A stretch of DNA of 64,000 bases from Epiperipatus broadwayi (GCA_028023455.1 JAQFVV010012446.1:5707501-5771500), one strand, 5' to 3'; counted from the stretch's first letter, positions 43,758 through 55,815 are shown. Notes: generated by a model not told the origin, from the sequence alone. Program-made: numbers and translations.

Positions 43758-46279
43758 CATTGGATGCAATTTGTAAATGTCTTTACACACTAGTGTTCAA
43801 TAATTAAGGGCATCGAATATGTGCTATGTTTTTATTCATAGTAAATATCTTATTGCTTAGACTTTATATGTGCAGGCTTTCTTGACTGGTAATTATGACT
43901 TCAATTTTTAAATTTACAGTTCTTCTAAGGACTTCCATAGATCTGATTGTCAACATTTGGTCAGAAAAGAATAATCACTATAATTCTATAGTCATCAAAT
44001 AAAATGTATATATTTGCATTCAATGACATATAGTTTAAGAACACCTACAGTTTTATGCATTCTGATGAAAAGAAATTTAAAAAAAAAAATTTTTTTTATC
44101 AGAACTTGGTCTTCTAAAGCATTTCTATCTTAAATGAAGATCTCACAGATCATAATTGAACTCCCTAACTCCTTCCATTTCAATTTGATGGTAAACAATT
44201 GAGGAATTCCAGTTTTGTAGAAACTATTATTGATACGTCAAAAGATTTTTTCATGTATTGCAATATATTTGCTTGTCATAGCCACTATTTGGGATTGCAA
44301 TGCATATAGATCTTGAGTACTTTTTTGAATATTGGAGGATTTATCAAGTGGTGAATTGATATGTAACTATTTTTACCTAAAGATTGAATCAGGGATTTAC
44401 CATGGAGAGAGGGGGGATGCTGCTGGAGAGGCCTTAACTGTTGTCCATTTAAACGTTCAGTCATTTAACTGTTTAATATAAAGATATGTTTATATTCATG
44501 ATAATAAAAGAAAATAATTATAATTAACATTAAACATTTATGTTTATTTAAATAGCTAAAATGCATATTTAAAGATAAATATAACATGTACAACATTCCA
44601 CATGTAATGTGTGTTAAATTTTTTTTTAGAAGGCAGATCAATGTAATAGGCAATAGGTTATCATGATTAAGTGATAACATTCAATCATCATAGATAGTAG
44701 ATCGATATCGCGAACAACATATAATTATTAAAGGCATATAAATGTCACTGAGCTTTTCATGTCATTTAAATACTATAACATGTCAGTTATCTAAGACAAT
44801 GTAATTGAAATTCCCTTATGATATCTTTATTAATATAGTGCAGGGCATCATTTCCAACAATAATTATTGTTTATGTACAATGGACCTCATGGGAAGGACC
44901 ACAATCTCTTGAGGGTGGTTAATGGAAATATCAATCTTTTGCTCATTGTACAAAAATAGTTTTTAAAAGTTCACTATGTAAATGGAAAGATTATTGGGAA
45001 GTTTAACCTCATTTTTCCTTCTCAATATTTGACTTTGGGGTTGTCTAGAAATTTTATAGTTATGATTTGTCCAAGCAGAGTATGGTTGACTTAAATGAAT
45101 ACTATGGCTTAGCCATCAACCATCTGATAGTATCATCTTTTTTTTTTTTCAGTTAAGAGAGGATAGTCTTATCGAATGGGTTTCTTTTGGTGATTATCAA
45201 GCATAACACCATGCTTCCATTATGTTGATAATGGATAAATGATCTTTCAAAATTCTTTCCAATTTTTATGTTTATGATATTATCGCTTCAAGATCTCAGC
45301 ATTCCCATCAGAAAATAGGGATTGAAAGGGAAACTTTTATTATAAATATTCTTGAATAAATTGATTGGATGTTGGATAAATGTTAGCATATATAGTAATT
45401 TATTCCACTGGGTTTTTGTTGGGTTTTTTTTTTCTTTTTTTATAATCATTACTATCATTAATATTGCTATTTAGTTCTCTTTAGTAAAAATTGTTATCCA
45501 ATCACTTGTTTTTAACAAGTTTTATTCTTCCCTCTTTAGCGAATGCAATGATTATATTTGATATGTGGAATCATTTAATAATTCAGAAATTTTGTGCAGT
45601 CTATGAGGTTTTGATTTTTCTTTTTTAATGAAAAAATAGCAATTTGAATCAAATGCTTAATAGATATTTTTAATTCTATCATTATTTGATAACTTTGATG
45701 TTGATATTATTATTGGATGTTTTTACATCACTGTACATTCACATATTTTTCAAATATGTGTCAAGGAAGCTGATTTGCGCTGTGTTGATCCAATGTGCAT
45801 ATTCCAAGAATTCACAATAAATGTGTGTGCGATTAGTAGCAATTCTATCTTATTTTGTCCCCTACGGCTCTCAGTGAAAATTTTTTTAACATGGCGTTTG
45901 GATTACTTAGGGTTGGATAGCCTTGATCTAATTAATCAGGTACAATAATGTGATCATTTTAAAATTCAGACATTTAAATTTTTTAATATGCTTATAAAAT
46001 TAACATCAACTTCATCAGGATTTTATCTGTAAATAAAAAAAAAAGTTACCTCGGTATGTATTTCATTTCTATTCTGATGTGATGTTACAATGTAGAGCTA
46101 ATGTGATAGTTTTTATCACTTGTCCAACTCATGAGTAAATTGACAAATATACTCGATTTCCATTTATACATAAATTTATGGAGTGATACCTCTATATTTA
46201 CTTCTGTTAAAAAGAATCTTGGTAAATACAAGCATTTAAATGTTTTCCTGAGCATAAAACTATAATAATATAGAAAACA
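43758..46279. other. Unannotated stretch
   Basis: About 2.5 kb of AT-rich sequence without a recognised gene, RNA or repeat; several short open frames lack coding character. Confidence 0.4.
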
Positions 46280-46282
46280 GAG

Positions 46283-46410
46283 CAGAAAGTGTTAGTCTGA
46301 AACATAAGTGTTAGTCTGAAACATAAGATCCTTGGTTCGATTTTCGTTCTCGTGCTTCCGTTACTCAAACTTTTTATGAACTCCTGAATAGGGTGGATAC
46401 TCCTTTATAA
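46283..46410 (+). mobile_element. SINE family S2 copy
   Basis: Contains AGTGTTAGTCTGAAACATAA twice, then CCTTGGTTCGATTTTCGTTC (good B box) and CTTTTTATGAACTCCTGAAT, the S2 3' part. The head carries a short internal duplication of about 20 bp. Confidence 0.55.
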
Positions 46411-46519
46411 TATTTAGAATACGATAGTTTTCCATAGCGATCCTGAATTTTCTTCTAAATGAAAATAAAAAAGGTTTATGTTCTACTTATATAAAATTCT
46501 TTTTTTTTAATGTGTCAAA

Positions 46520-46591
46520 GCGTCGGCCGGGAAATGAACCCCAAGACAACTGCTTGCAAGGCAGCTGTGCTAACCACTCAGCCACCAACGC
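46520..46591 (-). tRNA. tRNA-Ala(UGC)-like sequence, probably SINE-derived or pseudogene
   Basis: On the minus strand GCGTTGG pairs with CCGACGC as acceptor stem (one G-U). The A box TGGCTGAGTGG is perfect. Anticodon stem GCTGC/GCAGT with loop CTTGCAA gives anticodon UGC. The B box GGTTCATTTCC lacks the invariant A, the T stem has a mismatch and the D stem is short. The flanks GTCAA extend the acceptor stem to about 12 pairs. No T-run terminator follows at once. A related sequence at 50473-50557 suggests a repeat family rather than a working tRNA gene. Confidence 0.5.
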
Positions 46592-46907
46592 TTGACTAAA
46601 ATTTAAAATTATTTTTGTAAACTTTTTTTTAATAGAATGCATATTAGTTTTAAATTAACTATTGTGTATATATGCAAATTAAACATTTTTAATAATTTAT
46701 ATAAATTATTATTGAATTTTTTTTAATCTTAAATGTTTTGCAAAGATGAATTTATCGACTTGTGTTAGCTGAAACCAATTATATTTTTCTTTATAAATAT
46801 TAAAGAGATTAAAGTATTTTAATTAAATATCTGAATTTAATCTTTAATGCAATTCGAGTTTTTCTGGAGATTTGTGATGATGGTATTTTAGTAATATTTA
46901 TATATTA

Positions 46908-47125
46908 GACTATTTCCATCATCTAATATTAAGCATTGAATGTCTTTAGAAAAATTAAACTTTTTTTTTAATTTTCCAATTTCGGTCAAACATTTAGTAA
47001 TATCGTGCAGATTAGTATATGCTTAACATTTTGATAAGTATTCTCCTCTTTTCTTCAGGTATTGCTGGCCTGACCAGTGACAGTGCTAGCATGGGAATCG
47101 AACCTGGATCCTTAGATTTTTTTTA
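46908..47125 (-). mobile_element. SINE family S1 copy
   Basis: On the minus strand a good B box (AGGTTCGATTCC) is followed by CATGCTAGCACTGTCACTGG, CAGCAATACCTGAAGAA and, at the far end, GATGATGGAAATAGTC. This is the same order as in the 24.3 kb copy. The A-box part is lost. Confidence 0.65.
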
Positions 47126-47318
47126 TGTTGGAGTAGTTGAATCATAAGCTTATGTATATTATTATTTATTTAGCTGATTTTCTAGAGTCACTTGCTTTAG
47201 TTATAAGAATATCTGCTTGTTGAACATAAGATTTTTTGGGTTCAAATGGAACTGTTATATTCAGCCAACTATATTTGTGCTTCAACATTACACAACTCAC
47301 ACCAATTCTACTATTAAT

Positions 47319-47775
47319 CATCTTCATCATTTTCAACCAATATCAATTCATTGCAAGATAAAAGTTTTCCAAGTTTATTCCAGTTTCTCTGATTTTTAGC
47401 CATTACTCTAGCACACTTCCGTATTTCATCCATATATCTCACAGGTGATCTCTTTTTAAGTCTTTTACAATCTCTTGGAATCCAGCTTAAAATTTCAACT
47501 GTCCATCTATTATCTCTTTTAGCGATATGTTTAGCTCAACTCCACTTCAGTTTATTATAGTCTTTCAATGATATTAGCAACACCAGTCTGTTTTTTCATC
47601 CATGTATTTCATTTTCAATCCCTTGTTGTTACTCCTAACATGCATCTGTCTGTATTTCTTGAATGATCTGAAATCTCTGTATTGCTTTAAGTGTCCAAGT
47701 CTCAAGATTCTTACACATTTATTAAAAACTTTCCTTTTCAAATATACAGGCGTATTTCCTTCAATATTAAGTCAT
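47319..47775 (-). mobile_element. 5'-truncated RTE fragment with 13-bp target duplication
   Basis: Perfect repeats TTCTACTATTAAT (47306-47318 and 47776-47788) flank a 457-bp minus-strand RTE 3' end. Its text aligns with 60581-61080 (GGATGAAATACGG, TGGATTCCAAGAGATTG, GAAGTGGAGTTGAGC). Coding is broken. The following 47789-48299 is featureless. Confidence 0.85.
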
Positions 47776-48307
47776 TTCTACTATTAATAACAGTTGCTAG
47801 CATAAATGTTGTCTATTATTAATAATCATATTAATAATGGTTGTTACATATTTTCTTGTTATTTTACATTCCAAAATATTACAATAATAACAACAATAAC
47901 TTTTTACTAATTATTGTTATTTTTTCCGTCTTACTATGAAATAAATTCAGTTAATACTTTCTAGAGAAAAATAATTATAAAATTAAGTAGATCAGGTATC
48001 AAACTAAGAAAGACAAAATAGAAACATGGTACTCATTTCAAATTAGGCTTATTAATTTACAGATATTTACTGAAGTGTGTTTTTATTTTATTTTAAAATG
48101 TGTGAGTAGTAATTTATTTATTTTACTAAGTTTGTTAATATTATTTAAATATATATTATTAAGACTGAACAAAAAAAGATTATTGAATTGTAAATCTTTC
48201 TAAAATGAGTCTTACATTTATGAAAATTTGAAGCATCCCATTGTAATTATATCTTGATTAAAAGTGACCAAAATATTAATTACTGGTTAACCTACTATCC
48301 TGTAGCT

Positions 48308-48706
48308 CAGGGGTCCCCAATCTTTTTGCACTTAAGAGCACATTCTATAATACTGGCCAGGTGTCGGGCACCATTTATTTTTTTCAACCAGATGGCGGGC
48401 ATCATTTATTTTTTCAATGTAAATTTATAGTTGGATATTGTTAATAATACACATAATGTACAAAAAAATATTTATTTCAAAAATAAAATTTTAATATATA
48501 ATTAACGTTTATATTTTTACGCTGTAAAAGTATAGTATGCCCTACAATTTGATTACAATATAATGCAATAATTTATAAGAAATTTTAAAAATTAAATTTA
48601 TTTGTATCAGATAAATAATTTTTTATCGTGTTTGGATAGTGGCGGGCACACATAAAATGGTCTGTGGGCGCCCTGGTGCCCTTGGGCATAGGGTTGGGGA
48701 CTCCTG
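48308..48706. mobile_element. hAT MITE with perfect 8-bp target duplication
   Basis: Ends CAGGGGTCCCCAATC and GGTTGGGGACTCCTG are inverted repeats of about 15 bp of the hAT/Charlie type. CTGTAGCT occurs on both sides (48300-48307 and 48707-48714), the 8-bp duplication of hAT transposases. Subterminal repeats GGCGGGCAYCATTTATTTTTT also recur. The 399-bp interior has no transposase. Confidence 0.9.
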
Positions 48707-48974
48707 CTGTAGCTACATTGTTATTTCCTCTCTAGAAAATTTCCACATCTTCACTGTGGATATTTCTGTATCTTAATTTCTTTTCTATGTGGTTTTATAA
48801 GGTTATTTTATGAATACAAGATTGATTAAAAATGAGATGCTTTTTAATTTGATTGTGATACATATTGTATAATTTTTTATTTTTGGAATGTTTTATGTTT
48901 TCTTTTCACTGTATACGTATTAGCAATCTTCTTTTATTGATCTAAGTTCATAAATTTTGACGGTATTAAATTAC

Positions 48975-49110
48975 TCTTTGTGATTTAATACAGTGGTAGA
49001 GTGTCAGACTCTGGAATGTCGGGTACTCATATCGATTCCAGTTCTGGCACTCAAATTCTTACAAACTCCCGAGCAGTAAGGGCATTCGATTATGCAATAT
49101 TATCATATGG
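48975..49110 (+). mobile_element. SINE family S2 copy
   Basis: ATTTAATACAGTGGTAGAGT, CAGACTC, ATCGATTCCAGTTCTGGCAC and CAAACTCCCGAGCAGTAAGG match the S2 order. A-box and B-box-like strings are both readable. Confidence 0.6.
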
Positions 49111-50472
49111 TATGAAGATAAAGCTTTAGTAGATAGTTTTAATCTTAACAGCTTGATTATTTTTTATTAGGCTCCATCACATTTGGCATTGACCCAAAGC
49201 GATTATAGAATAACATTCCGTGTTTGCAAAATAGACAAGAATATATTCATGAACGGCTTATAACTTTTTTCATCCTGCTGCCTAATGACATTACAGCTAT
49301 TGAATCAGCTATCATCACCATTAATAGTAAAGTAGAAACAAATAGAAAAGGCAAAACAGAAAGATAAAAAAAAAGACATGGCCCCTCTTTATGAAGCTTG
49401 GTAGTGAAGGAAAAATGAAAATGTAGGGGTTTCATATAATAGACTGTAGGTATAATCGGCACTGAAAAAGATTATACTTGTCTATGACACAGTCGCGTCT
49501 GCAAGTTACTTTATTATTTAACCTCGGATAAGATTCATTGTCACTTTCAAGAATGATTAATGATATTAAATTGATTTTAAAGATCTTTAAATAAAAAATG
49601 TTTGAGTTTGCTTTTTGATAGTTGCACATTTTCAAGATAAATATATAAAAAATACAATAGTCAATTAATATTCTACACACTTGAAGAAAATCCGGGACTT
49701 CTGTAGGAATAGATATGATAAAGCAAAATACAAATTGTTTAAAATGCTATCATAAGTAAGCAACGCGAATATGACTTAAAATACAATAGTCACTTAATAT
49801 TCTAATGATTAAAGTTCACTTTATTAATCAAGCCCGATGAGATAGAAAGTGATTGTTTGATAGATTAATATGTCTGTAGTTTATTTTGAGTGTTTAGGCA
49901 ACCCGGTGTAAAAAAACATAGTTAAAATTTAAGTATAACAAAAACTTGAATAAATTTTCATATACAGTAAGTGGTCTTACCTGTGTGATTAAACCTCTGG
50001 CAAACTTAATGAATCGTCAGAAAATATATTCGAAATATTATTTGTATATATATGATACGTTATGTATAAAAAGTAATAAAGCATTTATTTGGATGAAAAA
50101 TACTTTTAAATTAAGTTTTTTTTTTTTTTGTAATTAAGCGTATTTTGAAACAAAATTCGTGTCATAGTTTTTAAGAGTTACATTAATGACAGATTTTGTT
50201 ATTCGATGTATTCACCCCTCATTGTCTCCTCATTTCCAGACTTTTATAAATTTTATTGTTGTTGCTGCTGTGTTCCTGGTCAAAAAAAAAAAAATTCAAT
50301 GGAATAAACCATGATCAACTAACTGGTAATGTATTATAGTTTATTTACTCTGGAGATTAGCATAATAAGTTAAAGCCTGGAACACTTTTCTCATATGCAG
50401 AATATAACAGATGCAAAATTGCAAGGCCTAGTTAATCGTATTTTGCTGCAGATACAATCCTAACACCAAAAC
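49111..50472. other. Unannotated stretch
   Basis: No recognised gene or repeat; several open frames of 60-80 codons without coding character. Confidence 0.4.
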
Positions 50473-50557
50473 GTCAAGCATTGGTGGTCGAGAGGTCAGC
50501 GACAGCTGATGCTATGACACATGAGGAAAAAAAAACCGTCAAAAGTTTGAATTCCCT
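50473..50557 (+). repeat. Degenerate tRNA-like repeat
   Basis: GTCAAGCATTGGTGGTCGAG and ACAGCTGATGCTATGACAC correspond to the 5' half of the 46.5 kb tRNA-like sequence, and GTTTGAATTCC to its B box, with an A-run inserted. This makes the pair a small dispersed family. 50558-51357 shows only homopolymers. Confidence 0.4.
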
Positions 50558-51357
50558 TTTTTTTTTATGCATTTAACCATCTTTGGGAAACTGTTAATCT
50601 CTTCCATATTAATCACAGATTATTTAAATGATTTGTCAGTAAGCACTGTAAAGAATTTCCTGGTAATAAGCATTATAATTATTTTTTAAACAATCATTTA
50701 ATTTTATTCGCTTTGTTTGATGTAATTGTTTAGTGTTTGAACTTCGTTATGTTACAACATTCCTGATCCTATAAAAGGGATCCCGTAGGCTGCAATATTT
50801 GTGGGAAGTATGTTAAATATACTTTTCAGTGGTTAAAATAATGAGGATTTTTATTTCATAGTATATGTTGATTTTTCGAAGTTGGATCACCGGTCAATAT
50901 CTGAAAAAAAGACTAGATTTTGATATAATATGGTGAAGAGATGTAGATTCCCCTTCTTTTGTTTTCTCTCTTTTTTTTTTTTTTTATTTTTAAATTTTTT
51001 TTATGAGGGAAATTTTTTTTTTTCCCCCATAATCCTCTCCTGGAGGTTGGGTAAAGGAGAAGACATTACTCATTAGCACTGTGTGGTGAGTTTTAAATGG
51101 TTTTTCCATCTTTATTTGCCCTTTATCTAATAGTTAAATATTTATGGACAAATTCTAGATGTGTTGGCTATGATGCTGGCTATCCTGAACAAAAAATATT
51201 GTGTTTACTTAGAATTTGAAAAATTTTGAAATTTTATCCTGTCCAAATTTGAACCCAGTCTTAGGCAGATTACACACACACATGACAACAAATTTCATAG
51301 CTAAAATACTATTTGGAAGATTTTTCTAATTGCAATCTTTATTAGTTTAAATGTGAT

Positions 51358-52170
51358 TACAAGAGATATTTTGTGGATTAAAATGGAAAGCTAAGCGTGT
51401 AAACGTAAGTAGAGGTTTTTTAAAATCATCTCGATTTTGTGGATAATGCAGTTGTTTTTGCAAATAATGCTTCAGAGCTTCAGGAAATGCTGCAAGAGTT
51501 ATCATTGTGAAAATAGAAATTAGCATTGAAGATAAATACTAGAAAGACTAAAGTAACAAGCAATCGTCCATGGATTTTTTTCAGAATAAAGATTGATATT
51601 CATGAATTTGAGAAATACATTGGTCAGATTATTAATACATATGGAAATGTAATGGGTGAAATCAATCATAGAATTAAATTTAGATGGAATGTTTTTGATA
51701 GAAATAAGTTAAGAGTAAAAGGAAAAATGATCATGGGTTTGAAAAGGAATGATTTTAATATATTCTTCCAGTACTTATGAATTTAAGATATTCAGTAAAA
51801 GAATAATATAGAAATTTCAGACCACTCATCGAAGTAAGAAGAGGTGTATGTTAAGAGTAACAAGAAGATATAAAGAATTTAATATTGAAAACAACAGGCA
51901 TAAATGATATGAAAAGAATAAGGAAGACTGAAATGGAGCTGGATTGAACATATTTCTCGAAGAGGTGATAATAAATGGACATTTGAAGTCTTCAACAGGA
52001 TCCCACAAAAATTATAAGAGACTTAGAAAGAGACCATGTGTAAGATAGATGGATAAAAGGGGAAGTTTGCTGTTGTGATATGGAGAAGAAAGCTAGGGGG
52101 TGTAGAAACTAGATTAAACTCTGAGAAATCTTCATACTCCAATGAAACAATAATATTTGAACATGATGAT
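51358..52170 (+). mobile_element. RTE fragment including the end of the reverse transcriptase
   Basis: It starts in the coding for ATTTTGTGGATTAAAATGGA and continues with a decayed copy of the FADD box (GTGGATAATGCAGTTGTTTTTGC, where the DNA no longer gives FADD), ELQEMLQEL, KINTRKTKV and MGEINHRIKF motifs to the 3' end. There are multiple frameshifts. Length is about 810 bp. Confidence 0.8.
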
Positions 52171-52435
52171 TAAGAGACTGAAATGGAGCTGGATTGAACA
52201 TATTTCTAGAAGAATTGACAATAAATGAACAGTTGAAGTCTTCATTAGAATCCCATAAAAAATGTAAAATACCCCAAAAGAGACCATATGTAAGATGGGT
52301 AGATGAAATGGGTAAGTTTGCTTTTGTGATGAGAAGAAAGTTAAAGAATGAAGAAACTGGATTAAAGTTTGAGAGAACTTCATCCTGCAGTGAATCAATA
52401 ATATGTCAAGATGATGATGATGGTGGCATATTCTT
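52171..52435 (+). mobile_element. Second RTE 3' end directly downstream
   Basis: AGACTGAAATGGAGCTGGAT restarts here, repeating 51926 onward and running to CATCCTGCAGTGAATCAATA and a GATGATGATGATGG tail. The two 3' ends are more alike than either is to the full copy, so a local tandem duplication or insertion of the same subfamily into the tail is likely. Confidence 0.75.
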
Positions 52436-52779
52436 TATAAAACAATTACAAATAGAAGTTTGATTTCAGGTTTTTTTAAAAAAAGACCAGTGTTCTTTTA
52501 AGAAGAAAAAGTCTTTGTTCTCTTCTAATATGATTTGCTGTCAATATTCTGTAAAATTATGTCTGATATTTTTTGTTAATTGAAATTTACGAAATGTTAG
52601 AATATACTGTATTGAAGAAGTTACTAACAGTAACAAACTACTATTGAAAACCAGGGATTGCTTGTTCATAAAAATCTCATAGCCAATTATTCAAACTCAC
52701 TTTCGCACAGCCAACTTTGCTAATGTAAATAGTGTGTTCCAGTGAAAAGATAACTGGTGACTGGGTTACTCTCCAAGCT

Positions 52780-52852
52780 GCCTGTAATGCTTTCTTTGAA
52801 TCTATACATGTGTTACATAGTGACATAGTTTATCTATTTGCAACAATAAAAA
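52780..52852 (+). repeat. Dispersed repeat, also at 55420-55503
   Basis: AAGCTGCCTGTAATGC, GTGACATAGTTTATCTATTTGC and neighbouring text match AAACTGCCTGCAATGC and GTAACCTAGTTTAGCTATTTGC at 55.4 kb in the same orientation. Identity unknown. Confidence 0.45.
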
Positions 52853-52904
52853 ATTTAAGGAGCAGTTAGGATTGACTATCTTAATATACATCTTGATCAC
52901 TTAT

Positions 52905-53060
52905 TGCATGTATGTGTGGAGATGATAACCAACTGATGATCGCTGGTTTAGCATGAAATATGTATATTGGTGATTATTTATCTTTTCAGCATATATTTGT
53001 TTAAGTGTATCAGTGTTATGAGATAGAGTGGAGAGTGGTGGGTTGTGTGAAAGTCTGTAC
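52905..53060 (+). mobile_element. HH-A element, single arm
   Basis: Hammerhead, GTATATTGGTGATTATTTAT, then ATCAGTGTTATGAGATAGAG, GAAAGTCTG. The left arm is missing. A mariner relic follows at 53099. Confidence 0.65.
52920..52978 (+). ncRNA. Hammerhead ribozyme type I, HH-A family, intact core
   Basis: CTGATGA at 52933-52939 and GAAA at 52955-52958; cleavage-site base A at 52966. Stem I is strong: ACCAA/UUGGU, one A-G mismatch, then five more pairs (AUGAU/AUUAU with one wobble). Stem II keeps GCU/AGC with loop GGUUU. Stem III is AUA-UG-UAU. Likely capable of cleavage. Confidence 0.75.
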
Positions 53061-53098
53061 CCTATATATACTGTGTTTTTGTATCTTCATCCATTATG

Positions 53099-53290
53099 CA
53101 GTGTCAAAGTTAAGATTAATTTTGTTTCTAAGTTGGCAAAAACTTACTGAAATGTTTGAAATAAGTCAAACTGGGTATAGCAGTGAAGCTGTTAGTTGCA
53201 AGAACATTTTCAAATGGTTTGCAAGATTTCATAATGTCAGTGAGAGAAGATGATGATATACCGAGATGCAAAAGAATCATATTTCATATC
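53099..53290 (+). pseudogene. mariner transposase N-terminal fragment
   Basis: The frame gives QKLTEMFEISQTGYSSEAVS, then CKNIFKWFARFHNVSER and, one frame over, REDDDIPRCKR. This follows the mariner N-terminal helix-turn-helix pattern (E-ML-x-AYG-EA-SR-VF-W-RF-x-GR-ED). Only about 60 codons remain. The DDD catalytic part is absent. The call rests on pattern similarity. Confidence 0.5.
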
Positions 53291-53585
53291 ATCACTCATG
53301 ATTCAGACTCACTAAAGTTAAATTTTTAAGCTGAAATGCTAATCTACATTATTATATAACATATGCATTGAGACCGAGATGTCACTTCAGCTAGTATGGA
53401 GGAAGAACCAATCATTTTTCACCTTTTTTAAATAGAAATTGCCAAATATGGCCTTTCCTCATTCATTTAATAATTTTTTGTCACTCTTAATCTCATCAAG
53501 TGTTTTCATATTAACCATGATGCATTTTGCTTAAGATCTTTCAAATATGCCTTTTAATATATCATGATATATTATAATGAACTGA

Positions 53586-53990
53586 ACTCAGACGTTCAAG
53601 CTCCCTATAGTTATCCAATCCATCTTATACAACTGATATATATGACCACATATGTGTGAAAAAGATTTTTATTGATATGAATGGATGAAGAGTGGCGAAG
53701 ATTGATGCTTGTCCATAAAAGTTTTAAGATTTTTTATCTTAATATAAACTGAGCACTTATTATATATGTGTGTGGGAGATGATGATTTGGACCAACTGAT
53801 GAGTGCTGATGCAGCACGAAATATGTATGTTGATCAATTATCTTTTTTCACATGTATGTAGTCATGTGTTTCAGTTGTATAAGATGAATTGGATAACTAT
53901 AGGGAGCTTGAAAGTCTGAGTTCAAATCCATTATAATCACATTAAGTATATACAATGTACATGTATATAAATTTACATATATATACACAT
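53586..53990. mobile_element. HH-A foldback element with shortened left arm
   Basis: The left arm starts GAACTGAACTCAGACGTTCA but is cut before the hammerhead. The right arm is full and continues CATTATAATCACATTAAG to GTACATGTATATAAAT, like the outer part of the 20.5 kb copy. Confidence 0.65.
53782..53840 (+). ncRNA. Hammerhead, HH-A family, cleavage base changed
   Basis: CTGATGA at 53796-53802, GAAA at 53818-53821, stem II GUGCU/AGCAC fully paired. The position expected at the cleavage site is G (53829) instead of A, which should block cleavage. The G-C closing pair of stem II, against G-U or A-U elsewhere, is a compensatory-type difference. Confidence 0.6.
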
Positions 53991-54324
53991 TGCTTTATTT
54001 TAAATTTTGAGATTAATAATCTTTACAGCAGTAATCACTTTTACAGATACTTTTAATCACATATATAGAAGAATAAGTAAATGGATGGATAGATTCTGTT
54101 TTGTTATTGTAGCTAAGATGAAATACTTATTGGTCTTGAAACATGTTTGCTATGGCATCGCCTTTTGTTAAGGCATAATCGTTATTTATTCATTTATTAC
54201 TAGGGGCCCTTGGGCAGTATTTTTAATTGTTGTAGGTTTACAATTTTTAGGTAAGTTTAATTTATAAATGTAATAAGAATTTTCATGAACTTCTCATCTG
54301 AGATCTGCATTAGATAAAATAACA

Positions 54325-54485
54325 TTAATATAATCTGGATCAACTGATGGTTGCTCATTTAGCAAGAAATATGTATATTGGTGATTATTATTCTTTCCAA
54401 CATGTGTGTGATCAGGTGAGTCAGCAATATGAGATGGCATGGAGAGTTGAGGGTCACATGAAAGTCTGAGTTCGAATCCCATATG
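54325..54485 (+). mobile_element. HH-A element, single arm, damaged hammerhead
   Basis: AACTGATGGTTGCTCATTTA replaces the canonical core (last A to G) while AGAAATATGTATATTGGTGA keeps the 3' half. The arm ends with GAAAGTCTGAGTTCGAATCC, a near-perfect B-box string. The rest of 54486-55419 has nothing secure. Confidence 0.6.
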
Positions 54486-55419
54486 TTTTTGTTGTTTTTT
54501 AATCAAATAAAGTTGCGAATGCATACCACTTCGTATTATTTTTTGGTCTATAGCTTGAAAACCTGGAAATGGTAACAAATCATAAAAATTAAAGCGTGCT
54601 AATGCTTGAATTTCTTTCATTTTAAACATCTTTGTATTTATTTTAAAGCACACACTTAGAGTTGATGTTTCAGAGCGCATTCTAGAAGGTGAGGTTAATG
54701 AAATGTTACTAAAATAGAATAAAGATAATATGGACTTTTTTTAGATAGTTAATCATTAGTAAACAATCTTCAGATATTCCAATCAAAAAACGATTTCATT
54801 AGTAGTTTATTAAATTCTTCACCTCTTCCATTGTATGCATAGATATGATAGTCAATAACAATAGTCCATATTTTCTCTTTGACACAACTATTTAAATGAG
54901 AACCTCAGAATACCTTCTTTCTGAAGTAGGTAGAATCAATGACTCACGGTCAGTTACAAATTGTTGATGAAACTTCTATATTATTGAAAAAATCAGGAAA
55001 AAAAAATTTTTTTGAGGATTCCACAATAAGTTTTGGTTGAATATTTACAAAGAAATCTTGATTTGAGGTATGTCTTAAGGGTGAAACCATATCTTGAATT
55101 AATAATATATCTGACCTATTTAATAGCATTTATACATTTTCGTTGAGGCTGCTTGGCTCCTGATATCTGTGAAAGAATGTGTGATAAGATGGGAAGTCAT
55201 TGCAAGGGAGTGGATTTGAGTGTGGTAATAGTATATCCCATAGTGATTTTTAATTGCATATCCAGAAAGTTATGTGAATATTTTTTCTCTAATCAAAAGT
55301 GCAGTATTTACCAGTAGAATATACCAGAACTAATGAAGCTGTTCTAAATACCTGCATCTCATTCAAATAATGCTAGCTAGATTTCCAGGGCGATTGTACC
55401 TGGAAAGCAAAACTGATTT

Positions 55420-55503
55420 GTTCCATCTTCAAACTGCCTGCAATGCCATCCCTGAATCAGTGCAAGTGATATGTAGTAACCTAGTTTAGCTATTTGCCAC
55501 AAA
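55420..55503 (+). repeat. Dispersed repeat, partner of 52780-52852
   Basis: See the 52.8 kb entry; same order of blocks, roughly 75 percent alike by eye. Confidence 0.45.
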
Positions 55504-55699
55504 GATTTTAAGGCACTAGTGTGCCTGGATTATGAATTGTGGAATGAAATGTCTTGGTGTGTTTTGCGTCCTTGTAGAAAGTCCATGGTGGAATGTGCTA
55601 ATATTCAATTTTGTCTATTGCAGGCTGCAGTCCAACGTTTCATTTATCTTAAATGGGATAAAAATTATGTTCCAATCTACTATCACAAAAAGTACCCTG

Positions 55700-55815
55700 C
55701 TCAATTTGGAGCAGTTAATAGAGCATCTTGAGATCGGGAGATTCCAGGTTGATTCTGGCACTTGCAATTCTGGTGCTTGAACTTTTTATGAACTCCAGAG
55801 TAGTAGAACTATTAG
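55700..55815 (+). mobile_element. SINE family S2-like copy
   Basis: TCAATTTGGAGCAGTTAATAGAGC resembles an A box, AGGTTGATTCTGGCAC a B box, and ACTTTTTATGAACTCCAGAG the S2 3' segment. Diverged. 55816-56397 has no recognised feature. Confidence 0.5.
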
